From contig NZ_BDUD01000001.1 in the NCBI RefSeq assembly GCF_003113895.1, forward strand, positions 1,339,821-1,403,820: DNA of 64,000 nucleotides, in the 5' to 3' direction. How positions within the stretch are numbered: the first letter of the stretch is position 1; each line of letters starts with the position of its first letter. The notes beneath the pieces are model-generated. The model saw only the letters and a program-made list of their open reading frames with translations, made no database searches and was not told the origin of the DNA. Positions 55,640 through 64,000 of this stretch are shown piece by piece. Position numbers and translations under genes: made by a program. The stretch is from Nostoc commune NIES-4072. Lineage in GTDB: Bacteria; Cyanobacteriota; Cyanobacteriia; Cyanobacteriales; Nostocaceae.

Positions 55640-58009
55640 ATGACCGCCACATCTCCTGCTTTCTCCCCTCAAGAAATCGCTGCTGAAGGTCTTAAACCAG
55701 AAGAATACGCAGAAATTGTCCGTCGGTTAGGGCGTCATCCCAACAAAGCTGAACTGGGAATGTTTGGGGTAATGTGGTCAGAGCATTGCTGTTACAAAAA
55801 TTCTCGACCTCTACTCAAACAATTTCCCACTGAGGGGTCCCGCATCCTCGTGGGGCCTGGTGAAAATGCTGGTGTTGTAGATTTGGGCGACGGACTCCAA
55901 CTAGCTTTTAAGATTGAATCCCATAACCACCCATCAGCTGTAGAACCATTTCAAGGAGCAGCAACGGGAGTAGGTGGTATTCTCAGAGATATTTTTACAA
56001 TGGGTGCGCGTCCCATTGCTCTATTAAATTCCCTGCGCTTCGGTTCCCTAGAAGATGCCAAAACTCAAAGGCTGTTCCAAGGTGTAGTGGCGGGAATTTC
56101 ACATTATGGTAATTGTGTGGGAGTACCCACGGTTGGCGGCGAAGTGTACTTTGACCCGGCTTATTCTGGTAATCCCCTGGTGAACGTTATGGCACTAGGG
56201 TTGATGGAAACACCAGAAATCGTCAAATCTGGAGCATCTGGCTTAGGCAATCCCGTGCTTTATGTTGGTTCCACTACCGGGCGCGATGGGATGGGAGGCG
56301 CAAGTTTTGCCAGTGCAGAATTGAGCGATCAGTCAATAGACGATCGCCCTGCTGTGCAAGTGGGCGATCCATTTTTGGAAAAGTCGTTAATTGAAGCTTG
56401 TCTGGAAGCTTTTAAGACAGGTGCAGTTGTCGCCGCCCAGGATATGGGAGCAGCAGGTATCACCTGTTCTACTTCAGAGATGGCAGCAAAAGGCGCTGTG
56501 GGAATTGAACTAGATTTAGATAAAATTCCCGCAAGAGAAAGGGGGATGGTTCCTTATGAATATCTGCTTTCGGAATCTCAAGAACGAATGCTGTTCGTTG
56601 CCCACAAGGGGCGTGAGCAGGAATTAATCGACATTTTCCACCGTTGGGGACTTCAGGCCGTTGTAGCTGGTACTGTCATCGCTGAACCCATCGTGCGGAT
56701 TCTCTTTGAAGGTAAAGTAGCAGCAGAAATTCCCGCCGAGGCTTTGGCGGAGAATACCCCACTATATAATCGGGAATTGTTGACAGAACCGCCAGAATAT
56801 GCTCGTCAAGCTTGGGAATGGACACCTGATTCCTTACCTGCTTGCACAAATGCTGGAATAGAACTCCCTGAAGGCGTGCAAAGTTGGAATGATATTCTGT
56901 TAACTTTGCTCGATACACCCACGATCGCATCTAAAAACTGGGTATATCGTCAGTATGACCATCAAGTACAAAATAATACGGTAATACTCCCAGGTGGTGC
57001 AGATGCGGCTGTTATTCGTTTGCGCCCCCTTGAAGAAATCCCCAATCTAAAATCCCAAATCCCAAATCTAAAATCAGGAGTGGCAGCAACGGTAGATTGC
57101 AATCCTCGCTATGTTTATCTTGACCCTTACGAAGGGGCTAAGGCAGTGGTGGCAGAAGCTGCACGCAATCTTAGCTGTGTGGGTGCAGAACCTCTGGCGG
57201 TAACGGATAACCTGAATTTTGGCTCTCCAGAAAAACCGATTGGTTACTGGCAATTGGCAAAAGCTTGTCGTGGTTTGGCAGAAGGTTGTCGAGAATTGGC
57301 AACACCCGTCACAGGCGGTAATGTCTCTTTGTACAATGAAACCCTTGATTCTCAAGGCATCCCACAACCCATTTATCCCACCCCAGTAGTGGGTATGGTG
57401 GGCTTAATTCCCGATATCACCAAAATTTGTGGTCAAGGTTGGCAAGCAGTCGGTGATGTGATTTATCTTCTCGGATTGCCTCTGTCATCCAAAATCAGTT
57501 TGGGAGCATCGGAGTATTTAGCCACAATCCACGGTACTGTTGCCGGGAAACCGCCACAAGTAGATTTTGACTTAGAACGTCGTGTCCAGAAAGTTTGTCG
57601 TGAAGGAATTCGTAATGGTTGGGTACGTTCAGCCCACGATTCTGCTGAGGGCGGATTAGCGATCACAATAGCAGAATGTTGCATTTCTGGCAATCTTGGT
57701 GCCGAAATCAATTTAGGAATAGCACCAACACAGTTAAACCGTCTAGATGAGGTGTTGTTTGCCGAAGGTGGTGCCCGGATTTTTGTTTCTGTAGCATCAG
57801 AACAACAAGAAATTTGGGAATCATATTTACAGGAACATCTGGGTCAAGAGTGGCAAAAACTGGGTATCGTTCGTAATTATGAAACGGGTTTGGGGGTTTT
57901 CACTACTGATAACCAAGCCTTAATCAAAGTTAGGATCGAAGATATGAACGATCGCTATTTCCACGCGATCGCTAGGCGTCTTGCCATCCACACCACTAAC
58001 CCCAGTTAA
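55640..58009 (+). CDS. purL: Phosphoribosylformylglycinamidine synthase subunit PurL
   Basis: The 789-residue protein is the large FGAM synthase subunit of the purine pathway (small-subunit-dependent type): [37 protein letters not shown] (in part), [17 protein letters not shown] [14 protein letters not shown] and a C-terminal [15 protein letters not shown]. It makes FGAM from FGAR, glutamine and ATP. In the middle (near residue 470) a short repeated peptide ([14 protein letters not shown]) is encoded by a heptamer repeat tract. purF follows after 191 bp. Confidence 0.97.
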   Translation: MTATSPAFSPQEIAAEGLKPEEYAEIVRRLGRHPNKAELGMFGVMWSEHCCYKNSRPLLKQFPTEGSRILVGPGENAGVVDLGDGLQLAFKIESHNHPSAVEPFQGAATGVGGILRDIFTMGARPIALLNSLRFGSLEDAKTQRLFQGVVAGISHYGNCVGVPTVGGEVYFDPAYSGNPLVNVMALGLMETPEIVKSGASGLGNPVLYVGSTTGRDGMGGASFASAELSDQSIDDRPAVQVGDPFLEKSLIEACLEAFKTGAVVAAQDMGAAGITCSTSEMAAKGAVGIELDLDKIPARERGMVPYEYLLSESQERMLFVAHKGREQELIDIFHRWGLQAVVAGTVIAEPIVRILFEGKVAAEIPAEALAENTPLYNRELLTEPPEYARQAWEWTPDSLPACTNAGIELPEGVQSWNDILLTLLDTPTIASKNWVYRQYDHQVQNNTVILPGGADAAVIRLRPLEEIPNLKSQIPNLKSGVAATVDCNPRYVYLDPYEGAKAVVAEAARNLSCVGAEPLAVTDNLNFGSPEKPIGYWQLAKACRGLAEGCRELATPVTGGNVSLYNETLDSQGIPQPIYPTPVVGMVGLIPDITKICGQGWQAVGDVIYLLGLPLSSKISLGASEYLATIHGTVAGKPPQVDFDLERRVQKVCREGIRNGWVRSAHDSAEGGLAITIAECCISGNLGAEINLGIAPTQLNRLDEVLFAEGGARIFVSVASEQQEIWESYLQEHLGQEWQKLGIVRNYETGLGVFTTDNQALIKVRIEDMNDRYFHAIARRLAIHTTNPS
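57038..57079. repeat. Heptamer repeat tract inside the purL coding sequence
   Basis: Variants of the heptamer AAATCCC/ATCTAAA (for example CCCAAATCCCAAATCTAAAA) stay in frame inside purL and add about ten residues between RLRPLEE and the conserved [20 protein letters not shown]. Related heptamers are intergenic elsewhere in the window (45279, 3070). Confidence 0.8.
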
Positions 58010-58014
58010 ACAAG

Positions 58015-58078
58015 TAAGGAGCTAGGAATAAACAGCATAACTCCTAACTCCTCACTCCTAACTTCTAACTCTTTTATT
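58015..58078. repeat. CTCCTAA-type heptamer repeats between purL and purF
   Basis: AACTCCTAACTCCTCACTCC and further variants run from about 58038 to 58070. The unit is the same as in the tracts flanking the palindrome at 46042. Confidence 0.8.
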
Positions 58079-58200
58079 AGCGTCTCTGATCATAATTACG
58101 GTACTGTTTTAATAGATGGTTAAAGATTTATTAAGAAAGCTGCAACTATCTATATACATAATCCCAGTGACTTGACCCCCCCACCAGGAGCAAAGCTAGC

Positions 58201-59700
58201 ATGATTTCTATTCATTCTGTCACTTCGGATGAATACCCCGACCGGACCAACAACCCAATTAATAGTCATGAAAATCAGCCTGACAAGCCAGAAGAAGCTT
58301 GTGGTGTTTTTGGCATCTACGCACCAGGAGAAAACGTTGCGAAACTGACCTACTTTGGATTGTATGCCCTCCAGCATCGGGGTCAAGAATCAGCCGGTAT
58401 TGCCACCTTTGAGGGGACACAAGTACATCTCCACAAAGATATGGGCTTGGTATCTCAAGTCTTTAATGAATCCATCTTGGATCATTTGCCTGGTAGCCTT
58501 GCTGTTGGTCATACTCGTTATTCAACCACAGGTTCTAGCCGCAAAGTTAATGCTCAACCCGCAGTACTAGAAACTCGCTTAGGTTCAATAGCATTAGCAC
58601 ACAATGGTAATTTAGTCAATACGGTGCAATTGCGTCAAGAGTTGCTTGAGAAAAAATGCAACTTAGTCACGACAACCGACTCAGAAATGATCGCTTTTGC
58701 GATCGCAGAAGCCATCAACGCTGGTGCAGATTGGCTAGAAGGTTCAATTCAGGCATTCCATCGTTGCCAAGGAGCCTTTAGTTTAGTTATTGGCACTCCT
58801 AACGGCGTTATGGGTGTTCGAGACACCAATGGCATTCGCCCCCTAGTAATTGGAACTTTGGCTGGTAATCCAATCCGTTACGTTTTGGCTTCCGAGACTT
58901 GTGGTTTAGACATTATTGGAGCGGAATACCTGCGAGACGTAGAACCAGGTGAATTAGTTTGGATTACTGAAGAAGGTTTGGCTTCCTATCATTGGAGCCA
59001 AAAGCCCCAGAGGAAACTGTGTATCTTTGAAATGATTTACTTTGCTCGCCCTGATAGCGTCATGCACAACGAGAGTTTGTACAGCTATCGGATGCGCTTA
59101 GGGCATCAACTAGCTAAAGAATCCTTTGTAGATGCCGATATTGTCTTTGGTGTTCCTGATTCAGGTATCCCTGCGGCGATCGGATTTTCCCAAGCTTCTG
59201 GTGTAGCTTATGCCGAAGGACTGATTAAAAATCGCTATGTTGGACGAACCTTTATTCAGCCAACCCAAACCATGCGCGAGTCAGGTATTCGGATGAAACT
59301 CAACCCCCTTAAAGATGTGCTGGTGGGTAAACGAGTAATTATTGTTGATGACTCGATTGTGCGGGGTACTACCAGCCGTAAATTGGTTAAGACTTTGCGT
59401 GAAGCGGGTGCAGTGGAAGTACACATGCGAATTTCTTCTCCACCAGTAACTCATCCCTGCTTCTATGGCATCGATACTGATTCTCAAGATCAGCTAATTG
59501 CTGCTACCAAGTCAGTAGCGGAAATTGCCAAGCAACTGGAAGTAGACAGCCTCGCCTATCTCAGTTGGGAAGGAATGCTAGAAGCGACACGAGAAGACAC
59601 TAATAGTTTTTGTTCTGCCTGCTTTACTGGAGATTATCCTGTAGCGATTCCTGAGCAAGTGAAGCGTTCTAAATTGAGTTTAGAAAAGGTAGTGGTGTAG
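58201..59700 (+). CDS. purF: Amidophosphoribosyltransferase PurF
   Basis: The 499-residue enzyme makes phosphoribosylamine, the first committed purine step. The glutaminase nucleophile is Cys34 in EEACGVFGIYAP, exposed after removal of a propeptide. The phosphoribosyl site is in VIIVDDSIVRGTTSRK. Cysteines in RKLCIFEMIYF and NSFCSACFTGDYP suggest the 4Fe-4S-containing Bacillus-type enzyme. It lies 191 bp after purL, a conserved pair. The start is an ATG at 58201. Confidence 0.97.
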   Translation: MISIHSVTSDEYPDRTNNPINSHENQPDKPEEACGVFGIYAPGENVAKLTYFGLYALQHRGQESAGIATFEGTQVHLHKDMGLVSQVFNESILDHLPGSLAVGHTRYSTTGSSRKVNAQPAVLETRLGSIALAHNGNLVNTVQLRQELLEKKCNLVTTTDSEMIAFAIAEAINAGADWLEGSIQAFHRCQGAFSLVIGTPNGVMGVRDTNGIRPLVIGTLAGNPIRYVLASETCGLDIIGAEYLRDVEPGELVWITEEGLASYHWSQKPQRKLCIFEMIYFARPDSVMHNESLYSYRMRLGHQLAKESFVDADIVFGVPDSGIPAAIGFSQASGVAYAEGLIKNRYVGRTFIQPTQTMRESGIRMKLNPLKDVLVGKRVIIVDDSIVRGTTSRKLVKTLREAGAVEVHMRISSPPVTHPCFYGIDTDSQDQLIAATKSVAEIAKQLEVDSLAYLSWEGMLEATREDTNSFCSACFTGDYPVAIPEQVKRSKLSLEKVVV

Positions 59701-59780
59701 GAATTGAAGAAGGGAATAGGGTACAGGTTACAGGTTACAGGATACAGATTATTCCCTATCACCTGTCACCTCTCCTCTAA
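59700..59780. repeat. TACAGGT-type heptamer repeats after purF
   Basis: GGTACAGGTTACAGGTTACA is followed by ATTCCCTATCACCTGTCACC, a mixed tract of about 75 bp. GGTTACAG direct units and the CACCTGT block are partly complementary and could form a weak hairpin after purF. Confidence 0.7.
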
Positions 59781-59840
59781 TCCCAATGCCCCATCCTCAT
59801 TCAAGATAAAATAGGTAAATCACCTAAATAAAAATGGTTT

Positions 59841-60407
59841 ATGAACCAGCCGATATCTGAGAGAGTGCGCTGGACTACCGCCGATTTAGAGTTGTTTCCA
59901 GATAACGGGAACCGCTATGAAATTATTGACGGAGAATTGTTTGTGACCAGAGCGCCTCACTGGAATCATCAAAAAACTTGTGTCAGAATTAGTACTTCCT
60001 TGGATACTTGGTCACAGACTACTGCTTTGGGAGAAGTTGTGACTGCTCCAGGAATAATTTTTGGGGATAATGATAATGTTATTCCCGATGTCGTCTGGGC
60101 TAGCAACGAGAGATTGCCCCTGCTTTTAGACGAGGCGGGGCATTTAACTGGTGCGCCAGAACTGGTAATAGAGGTACTGTCTGCTGGTATTGAGAACGAA
60201 AAGCGGGACAGGGAATTTAAACTAAAGCTTTATTCAGCAAGAGGTGTTAGGGAATATTGGATTGTGGATTGGCGCAAGCAACAGGTGGAAGTTTATCGAC
60301 GCGAACAAGCGAGTTTAAGGTTAGTTGCTACGTTGTTCAATGGTGATGACTTGAACTCACCCATATTGCCTAATTTTACTTGTGCGATCGCATCCTTATT
60401 TACTTAA
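59841..60407 (+). CDS. Uma2-family putative endonuclease (DUF820)
   Basis: The 188-residue protein matches the Uma2/DUF820 family: WTTADLELFPDNGNRYEIID (N-terminus), GELFVTRAPHWNHQ, VIPDVVWASNERL, the catalytic-type APELVIEVLSAG and ARGVREYWIVDWRKQQVEVY. Function unknown. It is a different subgroup from the copy at 6628. It stands alone downstream of purF and has no IS element next to it. The start is the ATG at 59841. Confidence 0.9.
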   Translation: MNQPISERVRWTTADLELFPDNGNRYEIIDGELFVTRAPHWNHQKTCVRISTSLDTWSQTTALGEVVTAPGIIFGDNDNVIPDVVWASNERLPLLLDEAGHLTGAPELVIEVLSAGIENEKRDREFKLKLYSARGVREYWIVDWRKQQVEVYRREQASLRLVATLFNGDDLNSPILPNFTCAIASLFT

Positions 60408-60485
60408 TACAAGTTCATAGAATGGCTGTAATTTCTTACTATTGGCAATTTTTAATAAAAAGTAAAAGATGAGAAGGTAGCCTAT

Positions 60486-61091
60486 ATGTCATCTTTTAAA
60501 TCAAATAGTAACAATACCGTTGAAGTAGATGGAATTCAATTTGAAACGGTAATACCTAAGCCTATAGTGCTAATTCCTGCAAAGCAACCTGGTATTAAAA
60601 CTCAAGTTCAGTTTGGCATTCGGATTACTAACAATACAGCAAATCCTCGTAACTTTCTACTCTTCACAGCGCGTCCAGAATTTATCCAAGCAAACAAGCA
60701 AAAGATTCCACACTCTGGCCCTCTTGTTAATACAGCTGCCTCTCCAGAATTATCTGATTTTAAATTACTGATGCCTGAAGAAAGTTTAACTTTCTTATTG
60801 GAAGGATGTTTTGAATGGTTTAAAAGTGAACTGAAGTTTGCATTTATAGGAAAAGATGCTACACATTGGTGGTATGGCAATTTTGAGTTAGGTACATACT
60901 CGATCAATGTCATATATGAAAATTCTTATCCTACCTGGGAACAGGCTAGTTGGGGGGATGGAATTATCTCTTTAATGCCAATGCGGGAGCAGCCAAAAAA
61001 CAACTACCTAACACTTGAGACTATTAAAATAGAAGATGTTTGGGTGGGTAAGATTTTTACATCTCCTCTTGAGTTTCGCCTTATTCAGTAG
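60486..61091 (+). CDS. Hypothetical protein, beta-rich
   Basis: The 201-residue protein has a strand-rich pattern (GIRITNNTANPRNFLLFTAR, then LLMPEESLTFLLEGCFEWFK) and no signal peptide or membrane segment. The part NNTANPRNF recalls immunoglobulin-like domains that modulate assembly, but no family was recognised. Its start lies 79 bp after the Uma2 stop, so the pair may be cotranscribed. It is convergent with the small gene at 61098-61379. Confidence 0.65.
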   Translation: MSSFKSNSNNTVEVDGIQFETVIPKPIVLIPAKQPGIKTQVQFGIRITNNTANPRNFLLFTARPEFIQANKQKIPHSGPLVNTAASPELSDFKLLMPEESLTFLLEGCFEWFKSELKFAFIGKDATHWWYGNFELGTYSINVIYENSYPTWEQASWGDGIISLMPMREQPKNNYLTLETIKIEDVWVGKIFTSPLEFRLIQ

Positions 61092-61097
61092 TTGAGC

Positions 61098-61379
61098 TTA
61101 ACTGTGCTGCAAAAACTCGACCTTGGGCAATAACGGGTCAGTTACAATACCCACACCGCTAAAACCCCAGCGTTTGAGTAAGTTTCCCAACTGTGTACGT
61201 GGAATAGATTCTACAGAAAAGCGATTTGCTACTTCTGCTGCATGAGTGTTGAGATAGCTAAGGGCATCAAAGTTTTCCTGAAACAGCAACAAATAACCTG
61301 ATGTTCCGGTGTCAGGACGAGCTATGAGATAATTACCGTCAGTTTTTGAGCGCACTAAGTAATAGACTTCGGACAGCAT
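61098..61379 (-). CDS. Small conserved cyanobacterial protein
   Basis: The 93-residue protein has parts YYLVRSKTDGNYLIARPDTG and FDALSYLNTHAAEVANRF, then PRTQLGNLLKRWGFSGVGIV. It looks soluble with mixed strands and helices. It is probably a conserved cyanobacterial protein of unknown function. It is separated from the permease gene by heptamer repeats and convergent with the gene at 60486. Confidence 0.7.
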   Translation of the reverse strand: MLSEVYYLVRSKTDGNYLIARPDTGTSGYLLLFQENFDALSYLNTHAAEVANRFSVESIPRTQLGNLLKRWGFSGVGIVTDPLLPKVEFLQHS

Positions 61380-61384
61380 GGAGA

Positions 61385-61487
61385 TGGGGATCGGGAGAGT
61401 GGGGGAGCAGGGGAGGCAAGGGGAGCAGGGGGAGAAAAATTAATAACTAATGACGAATGACCAATGACTAATGACTAATGACTAATT
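61385..61487. repeat. Short tandem repeats (GGGAGCA and TAATGAC units)
   Basis: G-rich units (GGGAGAGTGGGGGAGCAGGG) are followed by four to five TAATGAC-type heptamers that reach the permease stop codon. The TAATGAC unit is the same as at 2037-2107. Confidence 0.85.
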
Positions 61488-62528
61488 GAGATTTTCTAGA
61501 CGAATGCGTGGATCGGCGGCTTTTAACATTAAATCGGCGATTAAATTGCCAGCAATCAGCAAGACTGCGCCCATTACCAAGCTTGCCATTAACAAATATA
61601 AATCTTGAGCTTGTAAAGCTTGTAAGGTCAACCTTCCTAAACCGGGCCAGTTAAAGAAAAATTCGGCAATGAAAGCACCATTTAATAAACCAGCTAATTC
61701 AAAACCTAATAAGGTAATCAAAGGATTTATCGCATTACGGAGTGCATGAACGTAGATAACGCGATTTTCTGGCAATCCTTTGGCACGAGCCGTTTGGATG
61801 TAATCTTGACGCAGCACATCCAATAATTCACCGCGAGTGATGCGTTGTAAACCAGCAAAACTAGTAATTGAAAGGGCTATCGTCGGTAAAATCATGTGCC
61901 AGCCGATATCTAAAATTCTGCCAAACCACGTTAGTTCCGAGTGATTGATGCTAGTCATGCTACCCACTGGGAAGAAGGGCGAGGTGATTTGGGCTAAAAC
62001 CAGCAACGCTAAAGCAGTGATGAAACTGGGAAAGCCTTGTCCGGCATAGCTAATTACCTGTAAAACCCGGTCTGATAGCTTATTTTGGTTAACAGCAGCA
62101 AAGATTCCCAGAGGGATAGCGATCGCCCATGTGACAATTAAAGATGCGATCGCTAATAGCAAAGTCGCTGGTACTCGTTCCCACAACAGCGATGCTACTG
62201 AACGTTGATAAATAAAACTCGTGCCAAAATCCCCTTTTGTCAAGATTCGCCATAGCCACAGCCCAAATTGTTCTGGCCAAGACTTATCCAAACCAAACTG
62301 CCGCTTGAGTTCTTCAATTCTTTCTGGCGATATCTTCGGGTTTTGCCGCAACGTATCTACATAATCTCCTGGAGCAAGTTGAATAATGAAAAACGATAAC
62401 GCTGACGCCAACAACAAAGTAAGTAGTGCCTGCAATACCCGCTTTCCCACATAAACAAAAGTTTCACTCGTGACTAGCGTTATTAGCCAATCCCGACCTG
62501 TCTCCAATGAAATTCTCGTAGATATCAT
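61482..62528 (-). CDS. DppB/OppB-type ABC transporter permease
   Basis: The 348-residue protein has six predicted membrane helices and the permease loop ARAKGLPENRVIYVHALRNA, followed by EFFFNWPGLGRLTLQA, typical of peptide/nickel-type permeases (DppB). I start it at the ATG at 62528; further upstream the frame only runs through heptamer repeats (TKDKGQ peptides). No ATPase, second permease or binding-protein gene is adjacent, so its partners must lie elsewhere; substrate unknown. Confidence 0.9.
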   Translation of the reverse strand: MISTRISLETGRDWLITLVTSETFVYVGKRVLQALLTLLLASALSFFIIQLAPGDYVDTLRQNPKISPERIEELKRQFGLDKSWPEQFGLWLWRILTKGDFGTSFIYQRSVASLLWERVPATLLLAIASLIVTWAIAIPLGIFAAVNQNKLSDRVLQVISYAGQGFPSFITALALLVLAQITSPFFPVGSMTSINHSELTWFGRILDIGWHMILPTIALSITSFAGLQRITRGELLDVLRQDYIQTARAKGLPENRVIYVHALRNAINPLITLLGFELAGLLNGAFIAEFFFNWPGLGRLTLQALQAQDLYLLMASLVMGAVLLIAGNLIADLMLKAADPRIRLENLN

Positions 62529-62529
62529 T

Positions 62530-62603
62530 TGTCCTTTGTCCTTTGTCCTTTGTCCTTTGTCCTTTGTCATTTGTTGTTTGCTAATGACCAATGACAAATA
62601 ACT
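62530..62603. repeat. CCTTTGT heptamer repeats between apt and the permease gene
   Basis: Five copies of CCTTTGT, then CATTTGTTGTTTGCTAATGA and further units, fill the 70 bp between the apt stop and the permease start. If the upstream ATG of the permease frame were used, the repeats would encode TKDKGQ peptides. Confidence 0.88.
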
Positions 62604-63120
62604 AATATTCAATTAGAGAGATAATCGGCACGTCCGGCAGATATTTACGCCCTTCTAAATCCCGTAGCTCGATAATAAACCCAAATCCTACTAGTTCGCA
62701 GCCAATCTTCTGCACTAACTTTGCTGTTGCACTCGCAGTTCCACCCGTGGCAATCAAATCGTCCACAATTAAAATTCGGCTACCTTGGTGTAAACCGTCT
62801 TGATGCACTTCTAGACAGTCCATACCATACTCTAGTTCATATTCAATTGAATGAACGGCTGCTGGTAACTTACCTTTTTTGCGGACGGGAATAAAACCAG
62901 ATCCTAATTTATAAGCCAGGGGTGAACCAAAAATAAATCCCCTCGACTCTATACCAATGACATAATCCGCCGTTATCCCAGCTTCATGGCATTTTTGTGC
63001 TAGAAAGTCAATAGTGTAGCGCAGTCCTTCGGGATCGCGCAGCAGGGTAGTAATATCCCGAAATAAAATTCCGGGTTTAGGGAAATCTGGAATGTCACGA
63101 ACGAGAGACTTCAAATCCAT
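62602..63120 (-). CDS. apt: Adenine phosphoribosyltransferase
   Basis: The 172-residue enzyme salvages adenine with PRPP to AMP. Signatures are [18 protein letters not shown] near the N-terminus, [16 protein letters not shown] and the PRPP loop [18 protein letters not shown] start it at the ATG at 63120 ([10 protein letters not shown]), which gives the family's normal length; the frame is open to 63297, but that part is encoded by heptamer repeats (GHWALGI peptides). It lies 73 bp upstream of the permease gene on the same strand. Confidence 0.96.
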   Translation of the reverse strand: MDLKSLVRDIPDFPKPGILFRDITTLLRDPEGLRYTIDFLAQKCHEAGITADYVIGIESRGFIFGSPLAYKLGSGFIPVRKKGKLPAAVHSIEYELEYGMDCLEVHQDGLHQGSRILIVDDLIATGGTASATAKLVQKIGCELVGFGFIIELRDLEGRKYLPDVPIISLIEY

Positions 63121-63299
63121 AAAACGAGGAGTGGGGAATGGGGAATGGGGCATGGGCAGATGGGGGAGCAGGGGAGGCAGGGGAGGATAAGGGAGTGAGG
63201 GCGATGAGGGAGAACAATTATAACCAATGCCCAATGCCCAATGCCCAATGCCCAATGCCCAATGCCCAATGCCCAATGCCCAATGCCCAATGCCCAATA
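63121..63299. repeat. Short tandem repeats, ending in ten copies of CCAATGC
   Basis: GGGGAAT, GGGGAGCAGGGGAGG and other G-rich units are followed by ten perfect copies and a partial copy of the heptamer CCAATGC (63224-63298). This is the longest pure heptamer array in the window and lies directly upstream of apt. Confidence 0.95.
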
Positions 63300-63613
63300 C
63301 CTAATTTCAGATACCTGAAAAATCGTACACTATAATGTCATACGCTGGGGATCGAGGCTGAAGCTTCGCCCTTTATTGACGATAATTAGAATCTAAATCA
63401 AGCTATAAAAGGTATTGCACTAAATAAATGAGGTGAATTAAGTTATGTTTTAAAATTTTGATTTCAATATAGGGAAAACTTTGAGTAGAAAGAGTTAAGT
63501 AATGTATATATCAGGTGGTCATGCTACTTCTACAAGTCTAATGTTCAAGTCTTGGCTACCAATCTTAAATTTGTTTTATCTAGTCTGTTGGAACCGCATA
63601 AGGTATTTATAGG
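63300..63613. other. Intergenic region before the last gene
   Basis: These 314 bp are AT-rich with no supported gene. GGTGGTCATGCT near 63514 matches a segment near 46601. The region should hold the promoters of apt (minus) and of the gene at 63614 (plus). Confidence 0.5.
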
Positions 63614-64000
63614 ATGAATGTGTCAGCAAGTTTAACGCCGTTCAACAGTCCAACTCAAGATTCACTGCCGATGGTTCTGGACACTTTGCCAGATCCTGCG
63701 ATCGCTTCTAAAACGTGTCCTCGCAGAACCCGGTTGCAAATTGACCTGATTTTACTGGCAATTGAAGCTTTAGAGCTTGGTGGTTCAGAAGCAATCCTGA
63801 CTTTTGCTCAAGAGTTGGATCTAAAAGGAATTGTTAAAGACAGGGTGAATTTATGGCGGATGCGTAGCTCTAATCCGCTACGGAGAGCGCACATGCGCCG
63901 TCCCTTAAGTATCATGGAAGCAAAAGCTCTGGTGGTGATTGCTTGCTATATAGCACGGCGTTTAACTGTTGTGATTCGCCAGTTACTAATGATCTGTCAA
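63614..64000 (+). CDS. Hypothetical protein, 5' part only (cut by window edge)
   Basis: The frame is open from an ATG at 63614 to the end (129 codons). The N-terminal 40 residues are low-complexity (TPFNSPTQDSLPMVLDTLPD). Then comes a helical region LQIDLILLAIEALELGGSEA and, after a basic stretch, EAKALVVIACYIARRLTVVI. The codons near 63858-63898 (ATGCGTAGCTC ... CATGCGCCG) look like a dispersed cyanobacterial repeat inserted in frame. Function not recognised. Confidence 0.6.
   Translation, partial: MNVSASLTPFNSPTQDSLPMVLDTLPDPAIASKTCPRRTRLQIDLILLAIEALELGGSEAILTFAQELDLKGIVKDRVNLWRMRSSNPLRRAHMRRPLSIMEAKALVVIACYIARRLTVVIRQLLMICQ

Noticed and set aside
63224..63299. Regular CCAATGC array as a possible CRISPR or centromere-like array
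   Set aside because: The unit is seven bases with no spacers, which is the pattern of cyanobacterial short tandem repeats, not of CRISPR or plasmid iterons.

Overview
The window looks like the chromosome of a filamentous, probably heterocystous cyanobacterium of the Nostoc/Anabaena group. The evidence is a phycobilisome gene (apcD), a protein with the Mo-nitrogenase-associated C-terminal domain, many HIP1 octamers (GCGATCGC), several tracts of short tandem heptamer repeats (STRR) between genes, and a dense load of IS200/IS605 and IS607 elements, MITE-like repeats, Uma2 genes and toxin-antitoxin pairs. No rRNA, tRNA or CRISPR array was seen.

Layout. 1-4.1 kb: a cut-off SAP-domain-like gene, a small conserved protein, structured intergenic DNA, a ribosomal protein S1 homologue, a dienelactone hydrolase and a GntR regulator. 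4.2-7.5 kb: accessory block with a MITE, a complete IS607-type element (serine recombinase plus TnpB), a Uma2 gene and a transposase stump. 7.8-18.1 kb: small secreted protein, alpha/beta hydrolase, then the tig-clpP-clpX protein quality control cluster and, divergently, asd-dapA-rnj (lysine/DHDPS pathway plus RNase J). 18.2-20.2 kb: an IS200/IS605 element inserted in a Uma2 gene, then a short MITE. 20.4-30 kb: secreted protein, anion/arsenite-type transporter, Mo-nitrogenase C-terminal domain protein, a catalytically altered caspase-like protein, L32, a sulfite-oxidase-fold oxidoreductase, an aldehyde dehydrogenase and a hybrid response regulator/kinase. 30.7-34 kb: ureD-ureA-ureB-ureC. 34-37.1 kb: a tight radical SAM / small protein / methyltransferase operon and a second methyltransferase. 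37.2-38.5 kb: hicBA and a frameshifted DUF4351-type gene. 38.6-40.8 kb: groES-groEL with CIRCE and a K-box. 40.9-49.1 kb: a decayed ferredoxin-like gene, a response regulator, NIL-domain protein, MITE, a MazF module, asnS, an anti-sigma-type ATPase, rlmD and apcD. 49.6-55.6 kb: two paralogous glycine/aspartate-rich repeat proteins with a Doc-type toxin module between them. 55.6-64 kb: purL-purF, a Uma2 gene, conserved hypotheticals, a DppB-type permease, apt and a cut-off gene.

The most interesting parts are: (i) the 49.6-55.6 kb block, which reads as an old tandem duplication of a repeat-protein plus Doc toxin unit, with a scar of the second doc gene just before purL; (ii) the translationally coupled radical SAM / small protein / methyltransferase operon of unknown function; (iii) a caspase-like protein with Tyr-Asn in place of His-Cys; (iv) two inverted copies of a two-hairpin element whose stems covary; and (v) heptamer repeats that have entered the purL reading frame and stretch the apparent 5' ends of apt and the permease gene. 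All functions are read from sequence motifs and recalled family knowledge; no database search was run.
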